A DNA stretch of 64,000 nucleotides, taken from positions 62,001 to 126,000 of the forward strand of contig NW_026516268.1 of assembly GCF_025602895.1 (NCBI RefSeq). Direction: 5' to 3'. The position numbers were made by a program, and so were the translations under genes. Shown piece by piece: positions 43,813-57,000 of the stretch. Numbering within the stretch: the stretch's first letter is position 1; each line of letters begins with the position of its first letter. Under the pieces are notes generated by a model. That model saw only the letters and a list, made by a program, of their open reading frames with translations. It searched no databases and was not told the origin of the DNA. Origin of the DNA: Polychytrium aggregatum. Its lineage: Eukaryota > Chytridiomycota > Chytridiomycetes > Polychytriales.

Positions 43813-46709
43813 ATGAGCCCACGCGAAGATACAAACCCCTCGTCTCCAGCCGAGGACGATCCCATGGAGGACGTATCACCCACCCACGACGACGGCGGCG
43901 ACGATCCAGTCCACCCGCCATCCAGTCGCCGAGCCACCCGTTCGCACCGTCGCAGTGACGGTGACGCCGATGGTGACGATGCCTACGGGGGCGACAATGG
44001 AGACGAGCACACCGGAAAGAACGGGCCCAACGGCGCCAGCCATCCCGACGGGAAGCAAGGCGATATCGAAGGCGACGAGGATGGCGACGGCGTCGATGCC
44101 GACAATGCCATGACCGGGGACGTGAACGGGGCAGATCCATCCTCCAAAGATGCCGATCCGTCTGGTAAGACGCCCTACTCTCCGTCCTCTCTATTCTGCC
44201 GCGATCTGTGCTTGATCAGGTCGGATCAGATCGGATCAGAAAGGCGCTCGTCAGATCAATGCGACTGCATTCGGAGCCAAAGGGGAGGCGAGATCTGGGT
44301 GCGATCCAGGGCTTTCGCTTTGGTTTGGCTCTGTTTTAAGCCGTAGTTTAGGCTCTGGTCTGGACCTATGCCTTTGATCTACGAGGCCGATCCATCAGAT
44401 CGATCTCGCCGGTCCGGCGGGAGGTGGAAGCGGTCGTTCGACGATCTGCCTGGCTCCGCTCTGTACATGTCTCGTGTTTGAAGCTGTCCAGGGGCTGCTC
44501 TGAGCGAGGCCAGCATGTTCCCCCCCCCGGATGTTTGATTCTCTGGATCCAATCGTGCATCGCTCGGGTTGCCCCCGATCGCCCCGAATGATGAACTCAA
44601 CTCTCGCCCTCCAAAGCTCGGCTAACCCGCTTCGCCAACTACTCTGCCTCCTTTTCCATCTATCCATCTGTCCATCTATCCATCTGTCCATCCATCCCAA
44701 CCGTAGCCAACGGCAGCTTCAAAGTCAGACTGGTGGATCCAAGCGAGGCAGCAACTTCAGCCCCCAAGGCAGCCCTGGTCCCGCAGCTCCACGAAATCAT
44801 CATCCCCAGCTACGCCGCCTGGTTCTCGCTCTCGAGGATCGACGACATTGAGCGAAAGGCCCTGCCCGAGTTCTTCAACGGCCGGAATAAGAGCAAAACC
44901 CCGATGATCTACAAGGACTATCGCGACTTTATGGTCAACGCCTCTCGTCTAAACCCGACCGAGTACCTGACCGTCACAGCCTGCCGCCGCAACTTGGCCG
45001 GCGATGTCTGTGCCATCATCCGGGTGCATGCCTTCCTGGAGCAGTGGGGCTTGATCAACTACCAGGTAGGTCGATCCGATCGGCGATATCATCCAGCCAG
45101 CTCGTCAGACTCTTGTACGGCTGTACTGATCATGCCCTTCCGAACCGACACATCTCCATGCACATGCCGACTTGTTGGTCGGCTCTAGGCCGATCCTGAA
45201 TCTCGCCCCGTCAACCTGGCGCCGAGCTTCACCGGACATTTCCGAGTGACGGCCGAAACGCCGCGCGGCCTGCAGCCGTTTGCTCCATATGCACCGATAT
45301 CCAAGGCCGTGCCGGAGGGCGCCAACAAGCCCAAGGCCGCGGCCGAGGAAAGCCTGCGAACAGCCGGACTGGCCAAAAACTCGTTCGAGTCGATTCCGGC
45401 AAAGCGAAAGTCCGAGACCGGCGATGAGTCGGCCACGCCCGGCGCCGGTGCTGGCAGCGCAGGCGAAGCCAAGCGATCCAAGCATTCATGCACAACGTGC
45501 GGCTCGGACTGCACTCGGGTCAGGTACCACAACACCAAGACGCCGTCGCTGGACGTGTGCTCGAGCTGCTATCTGGAGGGCCGGTTCACATCCACGGCTG
45601 TCTCGAGCGAGTTTGTCAAGCTCGAGGATCGACGCAGCGACGGCGAGCCGTTGGATGAATGGACGGATCAGGAAGTGCTTTTGCTGCTGGAAGGTCTTGA
45701 GCTCTACGACGAAGACTGGAACAAGATTGCCGAGCACGTCGGCACCAAGACCCGCAGCCAGTGTGTCCTCAAGTTCATCGGGCTGCCCATCGAGGATCCT
45801 TACAACAATGTCAAAATGAGCGAGCTGGGTCCGCTGCAGTACCAGCGCGTCCCCGTCGGGCCGGCCGACAACCCGGTTCTGTCCCTGACAGCCTTCCTGG
45901 CCAGCACTGTCAACCCCCAGGTTGTGGCTGCGGCTGCACAGCGGTCGCTCAAGGAGCTGAAGCAAATCAAAGCCTCGGTCGAAAGCCAAGCGGAGGTCAA
46001 GCCTGCCCCGGCCGATGAGATGGAGACCGACGGCGATGGCGGCAAGGCCCCGACACAGACCCAATCTGAGACGCCAGCTCCCGCAGCACCAGTTCCGTCG
46101 GAGGCACCCACAGCCAGCGCCAGTGTCACCGCTACCGCTTCCGCTGCAAGCGGCAAGGAGAACCTTGAAAAGGCAGCCACGGTGGCTCTCAGCGCTGCCG
46201 CCGTCAAGGCCAAGATGCTCTCGGAACAGCAGGAGCGGGAAGCCACGCGCTCGATCATCCAGCTCATCGAACTCCAAGCCAAGAAGATGGAGCAGAAGCT
46301 CAAGCACTTTGAAGAGCTCGAGGCGATCCTCGAGCAGGAGCGTCGCGAGATCGAGAAGGAGCGACATCAGCTCTTCATCGACCGCCTGGCTCTCAAGCGA
46401 GCCCAGCTACAGCACGAAGCCCAAGTCCAGGCACACGCACGATCAGCCAGCCACCACCACCAAAGCAGCGCGGGGGTTGCGACTGCAGGACATGCTTCTG
46501 TCAGCGCAGGTGCTGTCGCCGGCTCAGGCGCAAATGTCGAAGCTGACCACGATGCCAGCGCGCCGGCCAAGGATGCTGGAGCGGCGGCAAATGGACCCGA
46601 GACCTTTGTTCCCGAGTATGTGGCTGGCTCGGCAACGTCTGCAGATGCAATCGACCAGCAGCCGATCGAGGTCCCCAGTCCGTCCAAGAGTACCCTCATT
46701 AGTCTTTGA
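43813..46709 (+). CDS. SWI/SNF chromatin-remodelling subunit, SWI3/SMARCC type (3 exons)
   Basis: Exons 43813-44164, 44707-45065 and 45189-46709 join in phase to 743 residues. The N-terminal 117 residues are extremely acidic and Gly/Asp-rich. SWIRM domain at about 150-237 ([18 protein letters not shown]...[20 protein letters not shown]...[33 protein letters not shown]). ZZ-type zinc finger at about 338-375 (CTTCGSDC...[10 protein letters not shown]). SANT domain at about 394-440 ([41 protein letters not shown]). A leucine-zipper-like coiled coil at about 570-660 ends the conserved part, followed by an Ala/Ser/His-rich tail. This order is diagnostic for the SWI3/Rsc8/SMARCC scaffold of SWI/SNF or RSC, which dimerises in the core of the remodeller. 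Confidence 0.95.
44656..44696. repeat. 8-bp array (TCCATCTR)n in SWI3 intron 1
   Basis: About five copies of TCCATCTA/TCCATCTG ending 10 bases before the acceptor of intron 1 (44165-44706); a GATCGGATCA duplication is at 44218-44240. Confidence 0.9.
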
Positions 46710-47279
46710 GGCAAGGTAATGGACATTCACACGTGAAGTGGGCAGACGGCTTGAAACCCATGTCAAGCGAACAGCTTGCCAACCAGAACCACTGGCGCAG
46801 GCCGGGCTTGTCGGAGGAGAGGCGCAGAGGGAGGGCAAGGGAGAAAGCCCCTCAGCCACTCAATACAGATTCGCAATTCTGCAGAACATTGAGCGCAAGG
46901 GTGTGGGGCGACATCTGTCGTTCATGGCGGCTGCTCCATGAGCAAGGCGAGATGTTTGTTGGATGTTCCTGGGGGCTGTCTGGGCTCGCGTAGCTTGGCT
47001 TGTAGAGATATTGGAGTCTCGGGTTGACTGTATGGGACGAATACCCAAGAACTTGGTCACTCTTGGCCGAGTGCTTTGTCTGGATGAGACGATGCGCCCA
47101 TTGTTTTTCAACTTGCATTATGATCGAATTCAGTACGCTCTGCAATCCGAGCAATCGCAGGACGGAACACAAAGCGACCGCCCTGCCCAACCGCCAAACG
47201 GCCTGAGTGTCTTCCCCGATCGCCCTCCCTTGTCCGTCCTCCGTCCCGCGGCCTCCAAACTGATCCCAATCTCCTCCCC
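46710..47279. other. Spacer between SWI3 and kinase-WD40 gene
   Basis: Nothing beyond the expected 3' end and promoter was seen. Confidence 0.5.
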
Positions 47280-50200
47280 ATGGCCGAGAAGCAGTGGTAC
47301 ATCCCCGAGGATGCCATCACCGACCGGTCGGCCAACCCCTTGGCAGTCGGTGGCTTTGGCGAGGTTTTCACTGCCTCATACTATGGCGCCCCTGTCGCCG
47401 TCAAGCAGCTCTATCGAGGCTACAACCAGAATGAACTCGCCGACTTTGGTCGTGAGATTGGCATCTGGCACAGACTCAGTCACCCTCATGTCCTTCCACT
47501 CCTCGGTGCTTGCGATACCGCAACCAAGCCCTTCATGGTCTCGCCGTTCATGCCCAACGGCACTCTCCATCGCCACATCTCGACAGCAACCCCTCCACGC
47601 CCCCTTGGCGAGAAGATCCGGCTCCTCTACGAAATCGCCTCTGGCATGGCATATCTCCACGGCAACAACATTGTCCACGGCGACCTCAAGTCTCTCAATG
47701 TGCTGCTCGATCGATCTTTCAGTGCCGTTGTGAATGACTTTGGCTTGTCCAAGACGAAACACACATCGGCCACCGCCAACCGAACCCGCCGCGACCAGCC
47801 GACGGGCGGCACTCTCGAGTATATGGCACCGGAAATGCTCGATGACGATAATCCAGTTGGATCGTCAAAGGCCACCGATGTCTATGCCTTTGGCATCACC
47901 ATATACGAGGTCCTCAACGACTGCAGGCCCATCTGGGTCACCGCCGATGGCCAGCCGATGAGGGAGAGGGTTATTGAGTCTCAAGTTCTTCGAAATCACC
48001 GGCCCAAGCAGCTCGAAGGAATCCCTGACGATATTCGTGCCCTCATCGAGCGCTGCTGGCACCAGGACCCCGCCGAGCGACCCAAGTTTTCCGAGATCCT
48101 TGCCATTCTCCATCGTTCCGATCGTTATCTACAGCAAGTCGAGGGGCAATTTGCTACTGTGCTCGTTGATGCCCGGCATTCTGATTCATCCCAGCACAAC
48201 CGAGAGATACACGTCTCCAGATCGACTCTGTCCCATCCGTTAACATCGGATCACCGTCCATCGGCCACACGAGAGCTCGATCCTGCCCCTGCCAAGGATC
48301 AAACCATTGCGCTCTCGTTGTTGAACCTTGACGGCGAAGATAACTTTGATTCGGACGAAGAAATCGATGACGAATACGAGCTCTGGTTTGCGATTGCGGG
48401 TGGTGGCGATCGAGAACAGTATCGAAATGCCTTCACCCGTGTCTATACCTCGTCCCGCCACCAGCCGCAAATCACGGTTCTAATCTCGGCGATAGCTACG
48501 TCCCAGCCTCCCCTGACCATCCGTCTGATCGCTGAGCTCTTTGGGGTTGACATTCGAGTCGTCCGCCGGTGCATCAGGGAGCTCGGGCCCGTCCTCAATG
48601 TCGGCAACCTGGGCAACGACATGGAGGGCAACTCGGCGGATATGGCCCAGAAACACAAGCCAATAGCTGCCTATTTGATAGGGGAAGAGTCCGTCAATGA
48701 ACCGTACCATGTTTCCGCAAAGTTTCACATGGCATTCGCCTCACAGTGCCTGCTGTCGATCCTCTCGCACGAGCCAGTGATCAACATCTGCGATATCTAC
48801 GACTTTCATGACAAGATATCCGACCTCAAGGACCGAGTCAAGGCCAAGATCACACCATCGCTTCGATACAGCGTCGCGCATTGGATCACACACTTTGTGT
48901 GGTGCTTGATGGACGGCGCGCAAGACCGTCATGCCTGGAGACAGTATCGCTCCTCCGGCTTGGCAGATTCCCTGACCCGCTTCTTATCGAGTCATATATT
49001 TTTCTGGCTCGAAGTTGGTTCGCTCATCGGCACCATCCCGGAGCTGTCCAAGCAGGCTGGCTTGCTTGAGGATGCAGTCGTGAAGTCACCGGGCCAAATG
49101 TTTGATGATGCCACGAAAGAACTGGTCAGGGATATCCATCGATTCATCCGAGAGTTTGCCGATCCAATTAGCAAGAGCGCACCGCAAGTGTATAACACAG
49201 GATATGCATTCACACCAAAGGAAACGGCGATATACAAGGCGTTTTCGACCCGACTGGAGGACAAGATCCCGTTCCTGGTCACGTTTGGCTTCAGGAAGAC
49301 CTGGGACTGTCCGGATACATCAATCGAGGGACATGTCGGTGCGGTGACCTCTGTCGCTGTTTCACCCGATGGAACCTGGTTTGCCTCGAGAGGTAGCGAC
49401 GGCACCATCAAGCTGTGGGATATCGCCAAAGGGAAGGCGAGGAAAACATTGACGGGACACTCAAATGTGACCGCGATAACCATTTCGGCCGATGGCAGAA
49501 CGATCGTGGCCATCCAGGCTGACTGTGCCATCAAGCATCTGGACGCCAACACCGGAGAATTCAAGGATATCTTTGCGTATCACAGCAAGGAAGTCTATCG
49601 ATCAGCGACTGCGCCAGACGGCACGTTTGTTGCAATTGTCAATAACGATGATGGCAATAGGATCAAGATTTGGGACACGGTCACCTGCAGCTTGAGGCAA
49701 ACGCTGGAGGGGCACACGAGATGGGTGAGCTCCTTGGCGATCTCGCCCGACGGCAAATGGGTTGTCTCTGGCTCTCGTGACAATACCGTCAAGGTCTGGG
49801 ACGCCGCCACGGGGCAGCTGAAATCAAGTCTCGAGGGGCACTTGGGGTGGGTCAACTCGGTCGCCATCTCACCTGACGGCACTTCGATCCTGTCGCGAGA
49901 CGATACCCACAAGCACATTGTCTGGGCCGGTCAAGGCGGTAAATTTGCTCACACCTCCAAAGGCCCATCTGACTTTGTTGCAGCACCCGGTTCCAGTCTC
50001 TCTCCCGAGTGGAGCGTAATCGATTGGCGCAATTCATACCAGTGGGCTCGTCATTGCCATCAACTCATCAAGCTGCCCCAGTACCTTGGTCGTTGCGACT
50101 TGGGCTCTCGATTTGCAGTCTTGTGGACGTCCGAGTCCCCGTACCGCCCAATGGTGGTCCTGGTAAGCCCGCATCGCTTTCTCACCACTCTCGCATCAAC

Positions 50201-50538
50201 TTTGACTGACCTTCCGTACGTACCATCCTCAGCCTATCTACCTCAACACCCCCGAGACCCAAATCGCCTTTGCCACTTACCTCAGCAACTCACCTGTTCC
50301 CGAGAGCCAAGCGCGTGCTGCCGACTTCATGGCAAGTCCCGAGGTTATGAACTTCAACGAGGAAAGTGCCATACTTGCCCAAGAACAGGCCATGCTCATC
50401 AAGGAAGCAAGAAGGACTGAGGATGCAGCCAGAAGGGCAGAAGCAGCTCGCAAGACAGAGGCAGCAAGGATAGCCGAGGAAGCAAGGAAGGCCGAAGAGG
50501 CTGCCAAATCAAAAGGGTGGCTCGGGTTCTTTGGCTGA
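47280..50538 (+). CDS. Tyrosine-kinase-like domain fused to an NLR-type arm and WD40 repeats (2 exons)
   Basis: Exons 47280-50162 and 50233-50538 give 1062 residues. Residues about 18-285 are a protein kinase of the TKL group: G-loop VGGFGEVF (23-30), Lys42, Glu59, H133-G-D135-LKSLN, D153-F-G155, A183-P-E185, DVYAFGITIYEVL and RCWHQDPAERPKF. All catalytic residues are present, with HGD for HRD as is common in TKL kinases. Residues about 385-650 match the winged-helix and helical arm that follows the NACHT ATPase in mushroom NLRs: PQITVLISAIATSQPPLTIR, LFGVDIRVVRRCIRELGPVL, a HFVWCL/HIFFWLEVGSLIGTI segment and SAPQVYNTGYAFTPKETAIYK. Residues about 682-885 contain five visible WD40 repeats (EGHTRWVSSLAISPDGKWVV). 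No P-loop ATPase is present. The C terminus is an Ala/Glu-rich coiled coil ending GWLGFFG. Likely a cytoplasmic sensor/signalling protein; ligand unknown. Confidence 0.9.
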
Positions 50539-51572
50539 GCCAAAGCATCACCTCCGTCGTCAAATTTCAGGAGACACCTTGGAAATCAGGAATGATCTGA
50601 CCCACTTGCACACTCGAAACAGGATCTCGATGTCCATATGGTCGAGTGCAAACTGGGAGTTGCCGCTATAGCACACAATGGTCAAAGTGTCCGAGTAGAG
50701 TGGGTCCCTGACCCATACAGGAAGCCGACGTGGTGTCCCTCATTCGATGGCGTCCAGAGAAGCCCTCCTTTGCACAGAAGGCAATCAATTGGCAGTGATA
50801 TGGTGGTAAAGAATACGAGCGCCAGAATCCCAGTCAAGTATCGATTTGCACCCGACAAAAGGCCCACTCCAGTTTGCTGCGTGAGGAGAATGCCCCACGG
50901 TAAAGATTCAGGGATCCAGGAGCAGTACCACCACACAACCACAGCGAATGTCGAGAGTGTGCTGGATAGGCGATGTGGGGGGAGGCGGCGGCGATCGGAT
51001 GGATAAATAGATGAGAAGTCGGTATCGATCCGCAAACACAGGATTCCACACATCAAGGTCACACATGCGGCTATTGCGAGCTTTCACGAGAGAGTTTATG
51101 TATATATAGCGTAGCACTGAAGTAGAGGGAGGAGGGAGGAGGAGGAGGAGGAGGAGAAGGATCCAAAGCGAGGCGCACTGCCTAAAGATGCAAAATTCAG
51201 ACTCCGCAAGTGTCATGAGGACATGGCCAATAGATTAGGTGAGCTTCTCTGCTCCCAAAACGAGACGACAAACGAAACACGGGCAGGCAAGACAACTTGA
51301 CAGCAGGACAGCATGACACGGTAACTTGGCAGCACGACGGCTTTGACAACACGGCGGCAGGGCATGGAGGGGAGGACGGGAAGGCGAAACAGGAAGGCGA
51401 GGCTGTGCCAGCAGATATACAAGCAGGAGGGATGGCTGGACACACACAAATTCACCACATGGTATTTGCTCCCGTCAAATCTCGCATCCTCCCTCGCTCC
51501 GGGGTGGCCCCTCGGCCGACCTTCCTGCTTCCTTTCTTGCGCCTGCTTGTGTGCCCGCTTGCGAGCGACACA
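50539..51572. other. Convergent spacer: kinase-WD40 gene and PH-domain gene 3' ends
   Basis: No coding frame supported. A GGA-rich purine tract is at about 51121-51160 and a TATATATAG stretch at about 51101-51110. Confidence 0.5.
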
Positions 51573-54018
51573 TCAGATACGACCCATCGGCACGGCAATC
51601 GGCATGAGCGACTCGATCTGGATCTTGGTCTGCATGGCTTGCTTCTTTTTCTTGTTGTTGGCGTTGGTCGCAAAGATGTTGTTCTCGAGCCGGGGCAGGG
51701 GTGCGGCCGGCGGCAGCGCAGGGGTCGGGAAACTGCCGGACGGCGTGATGGGAGTCGCGGGAGTCGCAAAATCGTCATGCAGCGGGCTCGCAAAGGGCAG
51801 CCGGACAGAGCCCGCGGCACCGGTGCCGGCGGAGGAGGACGTGTAGACCGAGAGGCGGGACACTTGGGTATTAGAGATGGAGGTGGCGATGCTGCTCGGC
51901 GACGAGCCCTCGGTGGCGGCGGCGGCAGCCGCGCGCTTCTGCGAAGGAGGGACGGGGATGTAAAACTCTTGATACTGGCTGCTGGCCGACGACAGAGACT
52001 TTGAGCGAGTCGCAGGCGGGAACTGAGACGAGCTGACAGAGTTGGATCGCGCCAGGGCCGCACCGACGCCGGCACCGGCACCAGCACCGGCGGGCATTGC
52101 AGAGGGCCGTGTGTACGAGGACGAGAACTGCGGCGGCGAGATTGGGGCCGAGTCGGCAGCCGAGGTCGCGTAGACGCTTGGCGACGGGCTTGGGATAGCT
52201 CTGGCGTAGGCCGACTGGATCGGGACGGCGGCACTTGGTGGATACGACGGACCCGCCGGGATCGACGCGAAGCTGCTGGGAGTGCCGCGGCCAGCAGAGG
52301 CATCAGCCAGGGAGTACGGGACGGGATTGGTGGCATAGGCGGTGCTGGAAAAGCTGCTGACCGAGGCGTTGGCTTGTTGGTAGAGCGACGCCGAGGGCTG
52401 CGGGGTCACCGTTTGTGGGGTGGATGGGCCATAGTACTGGGCAAGAGCCGCGCCAGCACTTCGGGAGCGCTCCAGAGGGAGGGCAGAGGTCGGGGTGATG
52501 CCGGCCGAGTAAGGCGCTACCGAGTAGGGTGCAGCCGAATAGGGTGCAGCCGAGACCGAGGAGGGCACAACGATGGACAGGGCCGGCGGGATCGCAGCGA
52601 CAGAGACTGGTGCCGGGACCGAGTCGGCCGCTCGCGGGGCCACCTCGGAAAAGTCCGGGGACGGATAGGTCTGCGCTAGCGACCGCAGAATCTCGAGCCA
52701 GATCACATATTCGTCGCGCTCGGTGAACTGCAACGTCCAAAGACGCTCAGCACGCTCGGACGCTGTGGCTGGTCGCTGGCCGTCGTGGCCCATGCGGGGA
52801 GCTTCGGTCTGGACGTTGAGACACATGGAGCTGTCGCCCATACACGGGTAGACCGAAGTGTTGTTGTTGATCTGGATAAAGCTGATGGCCGTCTCGGAAG
52901 CCTGGTGCGAGCGGAAGACGTAGACCCGGTAGTTGTGGATGACAAAGAACCGGCGCTTCCAGACGCTGGAGCCGGACGACTGGGTCCGGGCATTCGAGAG
53001 CTTGCCCATGTAGGCCGAGCGAATGGCGGCAGGCATCAGCGACGCCAATGTCGGACCGACGTAGGTGAGGCCTGAGCGGCTTGCAGACGACGAATTGGCA
53101 TTGACGGAGCTGATGCGAGTAGGTGTCTCTGGCCGGGGCGGCGAGGGCTCTGAGGGTGCCGCAGGAGACATGCCCTGCTGGCTGCTGGTTTCGAGGATGT
53201 CGAGCTCGGCGAGCATCGAGTTGATGGCCATGCCCTGCGGGGTTACTCGACCGCTGGGAGGGGTGGCGGGCCGTTGCGATGCCGCTGCAGACGACAAAAT
53301 CAGGATCAGAATGAGAAGCACCCGGTGCCAGCGAACGATACGAGCGCGCGATCTGGGCCTGGACCAGACGCTGGTGGCCATCGGTGGCGAGCGGGTCCAG
53401 CCCACACCATATGGACCACCAGGGTCTTGTCTTGCTCCTTTGCAGTGGCTTGCAGCCGCACTAGCAGCCACAGCAAGCGAAGCACGCCAACGCAGCATCT
53501 CCCATGTATGCGCAAGAGAAAAAAAGGCGACAAGCCAAAGCCACCTTCCCCGCACGAGACCCGAACCCAAACCCAGATCCGGGCCCATATCCGGACCCAT
53601 ATCCGGACCCAACCCAAGCGAGCCATTTGCATGTGCCCTCACCTCGGCTGGCTTTTGACGGGACGCGCTTGACATTGGCCGAGATCCGGCTGCTGGTGCT
53701 GTTGGATCGGGCCAGGACCGGGGCGGACTGCTGCGACTGTTGTTGGTAAGGGGCAGGATACTGCGTAGGCTGCTGCTGATACGGATTGGATAACGCCGAG
53801 GTGCCGAGGTCGCCGGTGTTTTGCGGGTATCCCTGGTACTGGCCCTGCAACGGCGCCAGCTTGGACGGGTTGCTGAGGATTTCATTGACATAGACCGAGT
53901 GCGAGTCGGTGTTGGGCGACATGTAATCGTCCAGCGGGAAGAGCGAGTCGCTTGACCGATTGGAGGACACGGAGTTGGTTCGCTGGACGGCCGGCGGGCG
54001 TTGAGTGGAGGCATCCAT
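51573..54018 (-). CDS. PH-domain protein with long Ser/Pro/Ala-rich tail (2 exons)
   Basis: Exons 54018-53643 and 53284-51573 join in phase 1 to 695 residues. The N-terminal 200 residues are Ser/Gln/Pro-rich and disordered. A pleckstrin-homology domain lies at about 205-335 (WKRRFFVIHNYRVYVFRSHQ ... CLNVQTEA ... RLWTLQFTERDEYVIWLEILRSL): the Trp near the end of the final helix is in place. The remaining 350 residues are low complexity with repeats of APYSAAPYSVAPYSA and end in a Lys-rich patch (NNKKKKQAMQTKIQIESLMP). PH domains bind phosphoinositides or proteins at membranes; a role in cell cortex or signalling is possible but not shown. The intron contains a GGACCCATATCC array. Confidence 0.8.
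53583..53612. repeat. 12-bp array (GGACCCATATCC) in PH-gene intron
   Basis: About 2.5 copies inside the intron 53642-53285. Confidence 0.8.
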
Positions 54019-57000
54019 CGCTGGGGCTGTGAAGTTGCTGGGAGGAGACTTGGTGAACGGAGCAAGACCGCGAGGGCGGGAGTCAAGACCACAGGAACAG
54101 ACAGGAACTGGCGACGGCGGCGGCGACGGGGAGGGGGCGGGAGCGAAGCCACAAATAAATAGAAGCAGAGCCGGGAAAGGGAGAGTGATCCCCTCGAGTC
54201 GAAGCCGGCCAAGGACAATGAAGGGGATGCGAAAAAGGGCAAAGCGGCCCAGTCCAGAGAGCAGGCCGTTAATGGGCGTGGGTTCGTGCGTTCTGGGCAG
54301 GTGCAACCGAGGCGACGAGCGGACGGGCGAGCGGCAGGAGAGCGCCTTCTGCGATGGCGGAAGCGGCGCTGAGGGCGAGCGAGGCGAAGGGGGGAGTAGC
54401 CAGGAGCAGGAGGAGCACCACTCGAGGCCGATCGGATTCCAGATGTTGGACGAGCGAGAATCCAGCGGCCGATTTGGACTGTCGAGCGGGTGCGCATGGA
54501 CAGCCGGCCTGTGGTTTCAGCAGAAGCGGCCGAGCAAGTTTTGTCGGTGCCGCTCCTGTGCTGCGACGAAGGGGACAAGGCGGGTGTACCATGAGCGAGC
54601 TGAAGGCCAAGTGTTTGGCGAACTGCGAACTGCGGGAGAAGTGTTGGCGAACTGTTGGCAAACTGTGGGCGACTGAATCGCATTGCGGCTGTCGCTTGCA
54701 CCTTGGCGATAGTGGCTCGCGGATGTGTTCCTGCAGCCCAGCCGATCAAGGCAATCGACATGTCCTCCACCATCGCGCCGGCTTTGGAAACTCAATTGGG
54801 ACTGCGCCGAGCGCCGAGGGGGGTGGGCGACTGGACGGGCCGCGCACAGTCCTTGGCTGAGCGCGTTGCTGCGCGCCCTTGGGCTGGGGTCATGTGTGCT
54901 GGCTGGGCGCCTTGGATCGTCCAGCTGCCCAGGGCGGCCGTGTGTCCGAGACTGTGCCAGGCGCCTTGCTGTGTTTGAGATGGCTGGTTGTGCTGAAGCT
55001 GCATGCAGATGCAGATCCAGATCCAGATGCAGATGCAGATGTGAAACGCCCATCCACCACCGCACCAGACGCAGCACCAGAGGCAGCGCCAGAGACAGGC
55101 TCTGCAGACATCGGTCGCTGTCGCAGACGCAAATCGCCTAAACCAACAAAGGGCCTCCCCCTGCCACGCACAGCGTCATGTGGTGCAGGGCCGCCGCCGG
55201 AATACCAACCAGCGATCGGCCACGGGGCAGCGTTAAGGGGAGAGGGCGGTCTGTACTCGGCCTGCTGAACCGGTGCGGTGGTGGCGGGGGAGGGACAGAC
55301 AAGCAAGGGGGGACCGCCTTGGCCAGGCCGCGGCAGCCCTGGCGGTCGTCATGGGAGCGGCCCCAGGCCATGCGCTTGCTGGGCTGTGGAGTGTATGGAC
55401 GAGGCCATGTGCAGAGAAGACTTGGGAAATCAAATGTGGGGAACGGTCCTATCGCGAGCGATGGAGATGGAGATGATGCTGGGCAAGACATGGCCGAGGC
55501 ATAGTCAAGGCATAGTCAAGGCACGGCGAAGCACGGCCGAGGCATGGCCAAGTAACCAGCGAGGCATGGCCGAGACATGCGAGTACCATCAAGACGCAGC
55601 GGCCCGTTGGTCAAGCCAAAGGTCAAAGGTCATCCGGGCGCACACCCGTTGTGCACATGGCAAACGAGAAAGGTCCCCGACACATGGGATCGGCTGCGGT
55701 CTTGCCTGGCTCGCCAGCGTCGCCCGCCTGTCCCCTTGGCCAGCAAGGGAGATGATCATGACGGCGGGCCTCGGAACAAAAAGGGTCCTGGGCGAATCAC
55801 ACAATCAGGCGATATCTAACGACGAGACGAGGATCAAGAGATGTGCCTGCGAGATAGGGCGTCCGCGCTGCATTGGCCGCGCTCGCATGGAACTGCACCA
55901 AGCAAAATCGTCATGGCCGGACCCGATCCGCACGGCCATGGCCTCTGTGTTTGGCCGGGACTGTTCTGGCGGGCTTGCCTGCATCGCTGTCCGTGGGAGC
56001 CTGGACATTTCATTTGGTGGCAGAGACAGCTCGAGGCCAAGGACAGTGCCATCGGCGCGAAACAGGCGAGAGCGACCGCGGCCTCGATGTTGGTGTGGTG
56101 TGGTGTTGGTGTTGGTGTGGTATCGATGTTGATGTTGATGGAAAGCGAGTCGGAAGTGTTCAGCAGCACAAAGCACCACACAAGCAGCACCAGCAGGACA
56201 TGCAGCACATGCAGCGCAACTCGACAACTCGGCCCGGCTCGAGACAAGATCGCCACGGATCCCCAGGACATCGTTTTGGCGCCGGCTCGCTCGGCTCCAC
56301 TGCGGTCGCGACGCACCAACCGCCTGTGCATCCCTTTTTTCTGCCGGGCTGCTGCGTGGACATGTCTCTTGCTCTCGTGGGAGGGGGTCGGGCTTGCCCT
56401 GCTGGCGATGCCCGATGATGCCCGACGATGCTCGGCGATGCTTGGAAATGCTCGGCCTTGGCTGACATGGATGGGCCAGGCTCGGGACCACACCAATCGG
56501 CGCGGACGAGCGGCGGGTCTGCTGAGTGGTGGGAGAGCGCCATGCAACGGCACTGCGGCCCGGGGACTGCCTGGCTGGCCAGAGACCATGGCAGGACGAC
56601 AGGGCAGCCGGGCCGATACCCCCCAGGGCAGAGCATCTCGTCGCCCCGAGACGGCATTCAGCACCGATGTGATATCTGGCGCTTGCCACCGCACCGGCGT
56701 GATATATCTGGCGCTTGCCGTTGCCCAAGATGCCCTCGCGGCTGCTTGTGGGTCCGAGTCCCACCTCGGCTCGTCTGTCCAGCCACACAGCTGATCCTGC
56801 CAGCCAGCCACCGAGGCACTTGCAGCGCAGTGGCAACACCAAGCCGTACCTGAGATTGGTACGACCGTGCAAACGGGAAAGGCGGCTGCTGCGCTTTCGA
56901 TGAGGGCGAGCCCATGGCCAGCGACAGGAGGTGGCAACACAGGCGCGAGGCGGAATGGACATGCCCTGCCCCCTCCTGTTCGAGGGGACGGGCGAGTGAT

